Part shown: in pieces, positions 49,887-60,439 of the stretch
Position numbering within the stretch: the stretch's first letter is position 1
Layout of the letters: the number at the start of each line of letters is the position of its first letter
NCBI GenBank assembly: GCA_029339195.1
Contig: JAPTJF010000286.1
Span: 1 to 64,000 of the forward strand
Length of the DNA stretch: 64,000 nucleotides
Source: Micractinium sp. NFX-FRZ
Taxonomy: Eukaryota > Chlorophyta > Trebouxiophyceae > Chlorellales > Chlorellaceae
Direction: 5' to 3'
Position numbers and translations under genes: made by a program
Notes under the pieces: generated by a model
Database searches by the model: none
Seen by the model: the letters and a program-made list of their open reading frames with translations, nothing else
What the model was told of the DNA's origin: nothing

Positions 49887-50156
49887 TCAAAAGCTAGGCG
49901 AGGGCTACAGCACCAAGGGATGCAAGGCGAAGTGCATGGTGCGCTCAGGGGTTCAGCACTTCAACAGCCGACATCTGGCGGCGGCGCTGTTCAGCTCTAG
50001 TCAGCTGGCCAGCGTGGGCGGGCGAAGGCATCAAGGGGCCAGACAAAGGAGCCCCTTGATGGGGGCACACAGTGACCACGGCATGACTATTCTAAACTGG
50101 CATAGGTACATGCATGTGGTGCCGCAGGGCGGCGTAGGTGTAAGCCAGTGCCTGGA

Positions 50157-51801
50157 TCATGCGATCTGGGTGGGCATGGGTGCGCCGGGCGCTGCGGCTG
50201 GCGGGGGCTGTGCCGCCGCCATCGGCACCTGCTCATAGTAGCACACCACGGGGCCCTGGGCATTCCCGCCTGGCAGCTGCGCCCGCGCCCTCGTGAATCG
50301 CGACAGCCTGGCAACTGCAGGTGGTGGCAGGCGGTCCGGGCAAAGTGGTGTCGGGCGCTTCCAGGCACATGCAGGAAGCAAGCGGGGCTTAGTTTCTGCT
50401 GCCTCTCTCTTGCAACTTGCTCTTCCCCCCGCCACCTCAGCTGGCGCTGCATAGGAGCACACAGTGCAGAGGCGGGCAGCAGAGCAGGCGCAGCATGGCA
50501 GCTTCGCGGCTGGAAGCAGAGCAGGCACAGCATGGCGGCTTCACGGCCGGCAGCAGAGCGGGCAGTGAGCACCTGCGGCAGTGGTGCTCTCACCCAGAGC
50601 AGTACCTATGGTAATGAGCGCCAGAGCCAGCAGGAAACCCATGATCAGTCCCGGTCCAAAGTCGGAGCCGAGAGGGCAGGTCAGCTCCAGGGGCGTGATG
50701 AGACTCACCGGCACCTGCGGCAGAGGGAGGCGGGCCAAGGGGGTTGGGTGAGGGAACAAGGGGGCGTGAGGGGCGCACGGAGTCGCACAGGAGGCACAGC
50801 CCCTGCAGCCCACCTCCCCGTCCGCAGCGCTCATCCCCCTCCTCACCTTCCGCCCCTCCTCACGCCCCACACCCAGCATCCGTCCTCTTGCTCGACCTCA
50901 AATAAACCCTGTGTGAGAGAAAGAAAGACACGCCCTCCTTACCCCCAGATGCTAGCCCATGTGATGCAGCCCCTGCGCTCGGAAGTTGTTCAGTCTCACG
51001 AGTCCGCCCCACCCTCTACCCCAGCCCCACACCACCACCCCCGCCCCCTGCGGACCTCACCTTGGACCAGTGGAAGCAGCCCTGCCCCCCGCAGGCACAC
51101 GTGGTGTAGTTGGTTGTCAAGCAGGGTGGGTTGTGGGCGGCGCCTAGCGGCGACGCGCCGCTGTCAAATAGGGTGAGCCACACAGAGGTGTCGCTGGTTG
51201 TGTAGCTCCCAATCCAGCCCTTCTTCCCTGGCGGGATCCAGTAGAGGTACTCAAGGCAGTACGTCCCCGCCATGGCCGAGCCGCTGTCCACGGGCGCGGT
51301 GAGGGTGCAGGCTGAGGTGTCGGGGTGCCCGGCTGGCACGACGTAGCGCAGCGCAGCGGGCACGACGTGGTTGCAGCGGTTCCAGACCTTGAGGGTGCCG
51401 GTGGGCCAGCCCGAGGTGAGCAGCGAGCGGCGGTCGGCGCTCGGGGCGGGCCTGCGGCAGTGTGGGGCGTGGCGGCAGGCAGGGCACTGGATGGACAGGC
51501 GTTGAGGTAGGGTGCCCACTTGATTTCGTTGACATCTCCTGGCCACTTGGACTCGGGATGGGGGAACCCGTGTTGGATGACAAGTCGCCGGCTGGCAGGC
51601 GGCGGCAGGCGGGTGGAGCTGCTTGTGCTGCCGCTAGATCGAGACCCGATCGGCAGCGAGGCGCTTCCCTTGGCCTGACGGCTACCCCCTGCTGTCTTGA
51701 GCTCACTTGACCGAGCGGGTGGGGGTCACCTCGCCAGCGAAGCACACGGTGAAGGCCAGTGCTGCGAGGAGGAGGAGCGAGGGCAAGTGAGCGGACGCCA
51801 T
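50157..51801 (-). CDS. Small secreted or single-pass membrane protein, DUF1036-like ectodomain
   Basis: Four exons: 51801-51707, 51451-51061, 50714-50606, 50269-50157, giving 235 residues in phase. It opens with a clear signal peptide (LPSLLLLAALAFTVCFAG). The ectodomain has KVWNRCNHVVPAALRYV, CLEYLYWIPPGKKGW and a Cys cluster (CLTTNYTTCACGGQGC). The N-R-C and W-x-PPG pattern recalls DUF1036, a domain of unknown function, but I hold that loosely. A likely membrane helix (LIMGFLLALALITIG) follows in exon 3, then a short Pro/Ala tail with YYEQVP that would face the cytosol. This reads as a type I cell-surface protein. Substrate or partner is unknown. The start is the only ATG that gives the signal peptide. 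Confidence 0.7.
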
Positions 51802-53202
51802 CGTGGCTCGTGTGCAGTTGAGGCCATAGGTTGTGGTCTGAACTCATGACAGGCGGATTTGATAGTATTCAGGCAGTGTACGTTCGTCCAACGCATGCTG
51901 TGCCTGCTGGACTTCTCCATGCTGGGCATGAACGCATGTTCTGCCTGCATTTCCTGTTACTTCCCAGCAGCTTGAATTAGACAGCCGCGCTACAGTCCTG
52001 GTCTGTTGGGCTGTCACGGGCACAGGGCGGTGGTTCTTCTCGGGGAGTTGCCGTTGCGGGTGGCTGGGCCGCCATTGTCAGCGCCAGCTCGGAGCGGCTC
52101 ACTGGGCAAGTCCCCTTGCTGAGCTGGCCTTGTTCTGTGACACTGCATCACCACCCTTCTGCGGGGGCGCTAACGTGTTGACGCCGCTTGCAGCTCTCCT
52201 GCTGCCTGCCCCTCCCAATGGCAATTCTCCTGGGCAGGCTTTCAGGTTTGTGCCCTTTTGCACCCACTCCCTTTTGCACCCATTCTGGTACGGACGTTGT
52301 TTTGTTGGTTGACACGAGTGTTGCTTGCACATGCACTACTAAACTACCATAGCTGCGTGGCAGCACGACAGCTGCCCGCGTGAAGACTTAAGTGAGTGTG
52401 TTGCGTGGTGTGGTGTGGTAGGTGGTGTGGGGTTGGGTGCGCCTCGATACGCGTTCATTCAATCAGGTTAGAAGGTACGCAGGAGGGGGCGAGGGACGGA
52501 GCAAACAGCAAACAGGGTGTGTGGAAGCAAAGCCAGGGAGCAGGGAGAGCAACCAGCGTGCATAAGGGGGGGTGGGAAGCGGGGGGGGGGACTTGCAACG
52601 ACAACGCACAAAACTGCAGCAGAGCACACGCAAAATGACCTGCCTGCGAGGGTGAGGCCCTCTGGGGCGCCACGAGCGGTGGGGGGACGGTGTGTGCTCA
52701 AGGGAATGCTGAAGGGAAGAGGCTCATCTGTCCGCAAGGCGTGCCGCCGCCGCCCCTTGGCAGCCGGCGTGCATTGCATTGCCTCCTCTCGTGGGCACGA
52801 GGGACAGGCAAGTCTGCACCGACCGAATACCCCGTCCATGCTCGATTGATTCAACAAAAAAGGTAGGGTCCGTTCCATTCCGTGGGGTGGCCGACTCATC
52901 GCGCACACCGCAGGCACACGCCCAGCACGCCGCCGCCGCCACAAGTGCGGCAGGCAGGCAGGCAGCGTTCGCCTGCGGCACGCACACAGCCGGCCAGCTG
53001 CTAGCGCCGCGCCGCAGCGGTGGCCAGGCCTCGCTCGCCTCGCTGGCCGGCAGGCATGGGCGCAGCTGTCCGCTGCGCACCTCGCCCGCCTGCGCCGCTG
53101 CGAGAGCTAGCAGGGCCTGGGCCGCAGGGCGCGGCTGCCGCACCAGCCCCTCTTTGCTGGCGAGAACCAGCATGGAAGAGGGGCTGCCGGGCCTGCCCCT
53201 CC
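51802..53202. other. Intergenic region of about 1.4 kb
   Basis: Lies between the start of the secreted-protein gene and the stop of the H+-pyrophosphatase, both on the minus strand. Bases 52395-52440 have a GT-rich run of GTGGT steps. Open frames of 70-160 codons overlap on both strands with no motif, and none is convincing. Confidence 0.5.
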
Positions 53203-55500
53203 TCAGTTGAAGAACTGGAAGATGAGGCCCTCCTGCGGCAAGGACAGGAGGAGCGGGGGCAGAAGCGGGCGAGGGGAGGGATTAGCGGAGCGAGGGAGGG
53301 GGTGAGCAGGGATTAGGGGCGCTCGTCGTGAATGGTCCAGCCTCAGCCACCCACCCCGCCTCCCCTTGGTGTGCGCCAGCAACGAAGAGCGCCAGCACCA
53401 GCTCCCCCCTGCCACCACCATCCCACACGACGCACCTCCCCCCAGCGCCCGTTTCGGAGCCCGCTCGCCAACACCTTGGTGCACACGCCAGGAAGAGCTG
53501 CGCCAGCACACTCCCCCCACCACACTCTCTCGACATCCAGGTCTACACAGTGAAGGGGAGGAGGCACCCGCCCACCTTGGTGTGCGCCAGGAAGAAGGGG
53601 GCCAGCACCAGGGACTCCACCGCCATCAGCTTGATGAGGATGTTGAGGGAGGGGCCGGAGGTGTCCTTGAGCGGGTCGCCCACGGTGTCGCCGATGACGG
53701 CGGCCTGGGGGATGGGGGAGGGAGGGAATGAAAATGGAGTGAAGCGTCGGGAACACACTTAAAAAGAAAGTTGGATGGGGGGCCCCGGGGGCATAGGAGG
53801 GAGGGAGGGAGGGAGAGGGTGGGTTGGGTGAGGGGGACAGGGAGGGAGAGGTGAGGCGGGGCCGGGCAGTCGCGGTTCAGCTTAGCTGAGCTTGCAGGGC
53901 TGAGGCACGGGCTGAGGCACGGGCTGAGGCACGGGCCTCATCATCCGTGCCCTCCACACCTCCTCCACACACCAAGCGGCACGTGCCGCGTGACGAGTAC
54001 ATCCAGTGTTGGAAGACGGCCAGGCACCCACACACCTTGTGGCAGTCGGAGCCCTTGCCGCCCAGCTCGCGCGCGTGCTCGCTGGCGCCCGCCTCAATGT
54101 ACTTCTTGGCGTTGTCCCACGCGCCGCCAGTGTTGGACATGGACACGGCCATCTGCACGCCGCTCACCAGCGCGCCGGACAGCACGCCTGCACACCATTT
54201 ACAAGGGCAGGGGGTGGGAGAGCGGGCGGGAGGATGTGAGGAAAGGGCGACAGTGTGGGCGCAGCCTGGGTGTGGTAAGCCCTGGGTGGGACAACATTAG
54301 ATTGCGGTCATGCGGCAGCTGCCTCTTCCTGCCTTTTGTGCGTCTGCTTCCCCATCATTCAAGCACCCACCTCCCACTGCTGGTGCACCACAACCAGGCA
54401 CACGCGTGCTCACCGGCCAGGGTGCGCACGCCAAAGAGGGTGCCCACCACCAGGGGGGTTCCCATGACCAGGATGCCGGGGGGGATCATCTCGGAGATGG
54501 AGGCGGCGGTGGAGATCTCCACGCAGCGGCGGTAGTCGGGGCGGGCGGTGCCCTCCATCAGGCCTGCAGGCGGAGGGGGCGGATAGTTGGGTATTGAGGT
54601 TACAGTTCAGTAGCATGTTGGGCCACAGGGTGTTGGGAGGGTGGGGTCGGTAAGAGGAGCCAGCAGAACGGGCCGGCAGGTGTGGCCCGGCAGTGCATCC
54701 GGACACCTGCTGCCCTCGCACGTCCGCACTCTGTACAATATCCACACTACGTCGCTACACACCCCACACCGTCGCACACCGCCCTCCACTCACCGGGGAT
54801 GGTGTTGAACTGGTTGCGCACCTCCTCCACCATGGCCAGCGCCGCCTTGCCCACCGACTTCATGGTCATGGCGGAGAACCAGTAGGGCAGCATGGCGCCC
54901 ACCAGCAGGCCGGAGAACACCTGCACAGGGGAGCGCAAGATGGGGATAAGGTTTGACTTGTGGCTGGACAAGCAGGCAGCCACGCCAGGGTCCAGGAAAG
55001 ACGAGCCCTTCGGGGGAGATGCCTACCCTAACCAGGCCCCACACCAGGTCGATTACAAGAACGACTCAAACTGAAGCACCCAACCCTTTTTCAGGGACAT
55101 GCAAGGTGAGTTCAAATGTAACGCAAAGCAATGCAACACTGCGGCCAGGCGCCCACCTCGGGGTCCAGGATGGAAGAGTCCTTCAGGGAGATGCCGGCGC
55201 GGGTGACGTAGGCGCCAAACAGAGCCAGGGACACCAGGGCGGCTGCGGGGGAGGCAGGCAGAGAAGGAGGCAGGGGCACGGGCGAGTGAGGGTTGAGCAG
55301 GCACAGCAGAGGCTGGCAGCGAGCCGAGGGCAAATCGCTTGGGGCGGGCCACGTGAGCTGCGTTTCAGGGCACGGCAGGGCACTGTGCTGTCCTGCCAGT
55401 GATCCTTGCCAAGTCATGCTGTGCTGCCCTGCCCTAGTCTGCCTTGGCAGTTTAGCCTGCTGTGCGTGTTAACCCTGTGTGCTCACCCGAGCCGATGGCA

Positions 55501-55533
<33 letters not shown>

Positions 55534-58500
55534 GCGGCGTCCAGCGCGTCGGTGCGCTCGCGGATGTCCTCGCCCATGCCCGCCATCTCAGCGATGCCAC
55601 CTGGCACACAAAAAGGGTGGAAAGGACAGCGAATGGGGGTGATGAGGCGCCGAGGCAAAGGGAAGCAAGGGCAAGGGCAGGGACCCGCCGGCTGGAGAGC
55701 ACGGTGCAGCCTGGAAAAAAGAAGTCCCTGCCAGCAGCGGGCAGCGGGGCAGGAGGCACTCGATGCTACACACACACACACACACTCTATGAGGGCGCCC
55801 CCCCCTGCTCACCGGCGTTGTCGGAGATGGGGCCGTAGGCGTCAATGGCCAGGCAGGTGGCAATGGTGGCCAGCATGCCCAGGGCAGCGCAGGCAATGCC
55901 ATACATGTGGGCCACCTGAAAGGGGAGGGAGGGAAGGAGGGGAGAGATGGGGTGAGGTGGGTTGTGGGAGGGAGGTGGAGCGGCGATGAGAGGAGAGCAT
56001 ATGCTGGCGCAAGGGTGGCAACCCACCACGTTTGCCTCTCCGGCAGGCAGCCAGCCGCACTCAACACGGCCCGCTGCTGGCGTGGCGGTACAACTGCCAT
56101 ACAACCATGCGCGTGCACGCTCTCCCTCCACTCACGGTGAAGCCGACACAGGTGGCGTGACAGCAGCAGCTGCCACGCAACCAGGCGCCACACCCACAAC
56201 CACAGCCATAACCACACGCTCTCCCTCCACTCACGGTGAAGCCGACAAAGATGGCGATGGCGATGATGATGCAGGGGATGATGGCCGACTTGTAGCCCAG
56301 GGCCAGGCCAAAGATGATGTCGGTGGCGGCGCCGGTGCGGCAGGCATCGGCGACGTCCTGCAGCGAGGGGAGGAGGGGAGGGAGCGCAGGGGGTGGGTTC
56401 ACAGCAGCAGCAGGGAAAGGAAGCGTTGGCGCCGTTTGCTGAGCTGGGGACATGGCAGGGTGGCAGGCACTGGAGCGCCCGCACCCCCCACCCTTGCCTG
56501 CACCATACCACGCAAGTCTGTCCCCACATGCTGCTGCTGCACCGTGCAGTAATCTATCATGCTGCGCTGCGCCCGCTGCGCCTGCTGTGCCCCTGCTGAC
56601 CTGGACGGGCTGGAAGCGGTTGGAGGTGAAGTACTCGGTGACCAGGCCGATGATGAGGCCCCCCCACAGGCCCACAGCCACGCAGAAGAACATGTGCCTG
56701 CAGAGGGCGGGAGGGATGAGATGTGATGAGAGCAGAGCAGAGCAGAAGAGGGTGAACCGGCTGCCCTTGACCCGACAGCACAAGGTGACGACAGTGGGAG
56801 GGCACCGGCCCAGCAAACCACCAACAATCTAAAAACTAGGTTGCCCTCACCAGTTCCTCGCCGCGCGCTCGGGCTCCTCCCACCTTGAAGCGCAGCAGCA
56901 AAAACAAACCCAAAGAAAAAAAGAGTAAGCTGAGCACAAGCGCTCACCAGTTCTTCACCACGCGCTCGGGCTCCTCTGAGAAAATGCCGGTGAACTCGGC
57001 GGGCAGGGCGCAGATGGAGATGACGTACACCACGGGGGTCATGACCAGGGTGGAGACCACCAGCTGCACCTTGAGGGTGGACTCGATCTCGGAGACGACG
57101 CGGGCGGGCTTGAGGTCGGTGGCAATCAGGGTGGTGAGGATGCAGACGATGATGCCGGCGGCGGTGATGAGCATGGGGTAGCACATGGCCACCCAGGAGT
57201 GGGTGGCGCCCAGGGAGGACACTGCAGGGGCAGGGCAGGAGTGGGGAGGGGAGGAGAGGTGCGGGTGGTGAGCGTGGGGTTGCACACGGCGCCCAGAAGG
57301 TTGGGAGGCGCCCAGGGAGGGTGCCGCAAGGGTGGAGTGGGGTGAGGCGAGATGGGGAGGGTGCAGACTGTGATGCCTGGTGTGGTGGTGAGCGAGGGAA
57401 GGGGATGTGCTGATCGCGTGTTGACCCACATGGCGCCAAGAATGGAGCGATCGAATAGACTGATACTAGCTGTGTAGGCAGGCGGGGCAGCAGGCGGGGC
57501 GGCAGGCAAGGCAGCACAGGGCTCACCGGAGGAGACGACCAGGGCGGCGCAGGTGGACTCGGCAAAGGAGCCGAACAGATCGGCGCCCATGCCGGCAATG
57601 TCGCCCACATTATCGCCCACGTTGTCTGCAGCAGGGGGAGGGGAGGGAGGTGCGCCAGCCAGGTGAGCAACAAGTGGCCCACATTGTCGCCCACATTGTC
57701 TGCAGCGGGCACAGGAAGTGAGCAGGGCAGAAGAAATGGACACATGAATGAACGGCCTGGCTGCTGCCCACATGTTGTGAAGGAAGTGTCGAGGCGGTGG
57801 GAAGCGGGGCGAAGAGAGGCAGGCAGGCAGCGCCTGTGCGCCACAGCACCTTCCTCATCACCAGCAGCAGCAGCAGCACAACTTGTGCAACAAACAATGG
57901 CAGCTTGAAAACACAGTACACGTACACCAGGCGGTTCTGCAGCAAGCAGACAGCGCCTCCACCCAGAATGGAGCAAGCAGCGGCGGCGGCGGCGACGGTG
58001 GTGGAGCTGGCACCGGTACTGACCGGCGATGACGGCGGGGTTGCGGGGGTCGTCCTCTGGGATGTCCTTCTCAATCTTGCCCACCAGGTCAGCACCCACG
58101 TCGGCGGCCTTGGTGTAGATGCCGCCGCCCACACGGCCGAACAGGGCGATGGAGGAGCCGCCCAGACCGTAGCCAGTGATGGCCTGCGGGGCGGTAGGGA
58201 AAGAGGCATAGCAGGGAAGATCATTCAAGGCAAGGTGAGAGAGCTGCTGTGCCTGGTGCCTGTGCTGTGCTGTGCATGGTGCAGCACAGGCTGTGTGGGC
58301 GCGGCACCCAATGCATGCTCCGCTGCTGCGCGCCATCTGCAACGCACACACAGCACAGCATGGCGAGTGCGGTGCAGCGCAGCGCGCACCTCGTACAGGC
58401 CCTCCCAGTCGTCGCCGCACATGCCACCAGCATGGCGCAGCACGGCGCAGCACAGCACAGCATGGCGCAGCACGACACAGCGCGCACCTCGTACAGGCCC

Positions 58501-60108
58501 TCCCAGTCGTCGCCGTAAACCTTCTTGAGGACCAGCAGGAGCAGGAAGAGGACCAGCAGGGCGTTGCCGGCCAGCACAAAACCCATGACGGCGCCGGAGC
58601 GGAAGGCTGCAGGCACAGAGGAAAGAATGCGACAGTATGGCTTGGTAAAGTTCAGGCCGGGCGGGGGGAGCAGGAGGCTCGGGAGGCGTTGGCCCGCTGC
58701 AGGCAGTTGGACAGCAAATGCGCACGTGCCAGGAGAGCATTCGAGGAGGGGGTTGATGCCGCAGGGGACGGGTGCCCACCCAGGCATGCCAACCAGCCTC
58801 CAAGTGCTGAGCAGGTGCCCAGCAGGCCCCCAGCTTCTGCGAGCCGCACGAGGCGCTGCGCGCGCTCAGGGTGCCCATGCACGAGCAGGGCTCACCAGCC
58901 ATGAAGGCGGGGGCAATGCCCTTGCGCGCCTCCAGCGCGGTGCGTGCGTTGGCGTAGGTGGCAATCCACATGCCCAGGTAGCCGGACAGGATGGAGGTGA
59001 CAGCACCCACCAAGAAGGTGAGGGTGGAGAAGGCGCCTGCGGAGGAATCACGCGGGGCAGGTGGAGGCCGCAGGGTGGGTGAGGGCGGCAGGGCAGGCCG
59101 TGCCCTGCATGGCGTGCACGTGCCACCGCAAGTGCGGGCGGCCGCAGCACGGCTAGCGAGGCCGGGAATGTTTGCGCCAGCGGGGATCGGAGGTGCCTGC
59201 CGGCTGCGCTGCGCTGAATGTTCCTGCAGAAATGCTGCCCCAGAGCTGCAGCCCTGCTGGCCCAGTTGGGCCTTGCAAGCTCACGCCAGCCAAGCGCGCG
59301 GACGTGGGTGGCCCTCCCGCTGACCGCTTGAGCGTGCTCGCTCACCATTGTAAATCGCGGGGGCGCGCAGCACACCCTTGTCGTCCTCCTTCCACTCAGT
59401 CTGGAAGCCGTCCTGGGAGCTGAGCAGAATGAAGATCAGCACCGAGAAGAGGACCTGCACGTGGGGGGAAGGAAGCGGGGGTGAGCTCCGACGGCGGCGC
59501 GCGTCGCATGGCGGGCCCTGCCAAGAAGGGCCACCGCCGCTCAAAACCCAAACCCAGCGGCCCGGCGTGCTCACCATGAAGATGCTGACATACTTGTACT
59601 CGGTGAAGAGGAAGCTGTTTGCTCCCTCGCTGATTGCGGCCTGCAGGTCGGCCACCTTCTCCTCGATCTGCAGGCAGCGGGCTCACAAAGCGTGAACATC
59701 AGTCCCCACCCCTCCCCGACATCCATCGTGAGCCGCGGCGCCCCGGGTGTGAGCACCAGCGCTCCCATCACGTGTTGCGCCATTCCTCACCTCGGACTCC
59801 CCCCGCTGCTCCTCCTCCAGCAGATATTCCCGGCCGTTCTCGCCCCGCACAGCCGCTCCACCCCGAACTTTGATCTGGGACACCCGGTGCCACAGGAAGA
59901 CGGCGAAGGCGATGCCGAGCAGCGACGAGATGGGGATGGCCCAAGACACAAAGGCGTCGCTGAATACAGTGTCCATGGTTGCGTTACTGTGCTTGGCGAG
60001 GTCCATCAGGACGTCCATCGTGCCGCTGCCTGAAATAGTGCGGGTTTTCGCCGCCACGTTTGTGAAGGCGGCTGCCCTGGCGTGCTGTGCTGAGTAGACA
60101 GGGATCAT
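53203..60108 (-). CDS. Vacuolar-type H+-translocating inorganic pyrophosphatase (K+-dependent, type I)
   Basis: Eighteen exons, from 60108-59791 and 59667-59575 through 57625-57527, 57221-56948 and 53704-53576 to 53232-53203, sum in phase to 807 residues; plant enzymes have about 760-770. It couples pyrophosphate hydrolysis to proton pumping into vacuoles or acidocalcisomes through about 16 membrane helices. The substrate-binding loop is [11 protein letters not shown]; acidic motifs DNVGDNVGD and [10 protein letters not shown] are complete. [15 protein letters not shown] has Ala where K+-independent enzymes have Lys, marking the K+-dependent class. The N-terminus is uncertain: ATGs at 60108 and about 60020 are in frame, the second giving a more usual length. 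At least six introns contain copies of adjacent exon borders. Confidence 0.96.
53340..53500 (-). repeat. Two intronic copies of the 3' end of pyrophosphatase exon 17
   Basis: TTGGTGTGCGCCAGCAACGAAGAGCGCCAGCACCAG at about 53366 and TTGGTGCACACGCCAGGAAGAGCTGCGCCAGCAC at about 53475 repeat the true border CTTGGTGTGCGCCAGGAAGAAGGGGGCCAGCACCAG at 53576-53610. Confidence 0.85.
53786..53816. repeat. GGGA tetranucleotide microsatellite
   Basis: About six GGGA/GGAG units in the intron between exons 16 and 17 of the pyrophosphatase gene. Confidence 0.7.
53897..53936. repeat. 12-bp tandem repeat
   Basis: Three exact units of GGCTGAGGCACG in a pyrophosphatase intron. Confidence 0.8.
54960..55030 (-). 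repeat. Intronic copy of the 3' end of pyrophosphatase exon 13
   Basis: CAGGGTCCAGGAAAGACGAGCCCTTCGGGGGAGATGCC at about 54984-55022 repeats the coding text CGGGGTCCAGGATGGAAGAGTCCTTCAGGGAGATGCC at 55159-55196. Confidence 0.75.
56120..56160 (-). repeat. Intronic copy of the 3' end of pyrophosphatase exon 10
   Basis: CTCTCCCTCCACTCACGGTGAAGCCGACA at 56129 is identical to the true border at 56219-56247, donor included, then diverges. Confidence 0.85.
56845..56885 (-). repeat. Intronic copy of the 3' end of pyrophosphatase exon 8
   Basis: CTCACCAGTTCCTCGCCGCGCGCTCGGGCTCCTCC at about 56848 repeats CTCACCAGTTCTTCACCACGCGCTCGGGCTCCTCT at 56943-56977, keeping the GT donor on the minus strand. Confidence 0.85.
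57665..57705 (-). repeat. Intronic copy of the 5' end of pyrophosphatase exon 7
   Basis: GTGGCCCACATTGTCGCCCACATTGTCTGCAG at about 57673 repeats the true acceptor and exon start ATGTCGCCCACATTATCGCCCACGTTGTCTGCAG at about 57598-57631. The copy could still read DNVGDNVG after an AG. Confidence 0.85.
58381..58425 (-). repeat. Intronic copy of the 3' end of pyrophosphatase exon 5
   Basis: GCGCACCTCGTACAGGCCCTCCCAGTCGTCGCCG at 58385 is identical to the true border at 58482-58515. With the shared flanking text (AGCATGGC, GCAGC) the unit is about 97 bases. This is the best preserved copy in the window. Confidence 0.9.
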
Positions 60109-60439
60109 GATATCGGATGGCGTGCTTGCAGGCTTCCCGGCATGCCCACATAGCAATCCGAACACCGGGGCAATCCTGCAGAGCCTCTGGGCGCCGGCCT
60201 GGGCCCGGCATGTGTGCCAGCAGGATGAGTGTTTTAAACTTTGGGGGCTCCCTTTCCAGGGTTTCGGCCTGAATTGGGGCCCACACTGTGAAGCGCATGC
60301 AAGATTCTCGTCGCAAGCGGCGAGCCGCCGCTGGGCCCGCCCCCCAGGGCACTCCCGCCGCTGCCGCCCTGGGCTCTGCTGCCGCCCCGGGTGGGCTCCG
60401 TGGCCCCACCCTTGCCGGCCCCTGCACGCCGCTGCTCAG
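60109..60439. other. Intergenic region upstream of the H+-pyrophosphatase
   Basis: About 330 bases between the stop of the DUF6544-like gene and the pyrophosphatase start, containing the latter's promoter. No clear TATA box or TGTAA signal is seen. Confidence 0.45.

Noticed and set aside
52517..52849. 110-codon plus-strand open frame between the secreted protein and the pyrophosphatase
   Set aside because: It overlaps equally long frames on both strands, with no motif and no splice-consistent partner.
56399..58579. 726-codon minus-strand open frame
   Set aside because: It runs through several pyrophosphatase introns in the wrong frame. The true exons splice in a different register with complete catalytic motifs.
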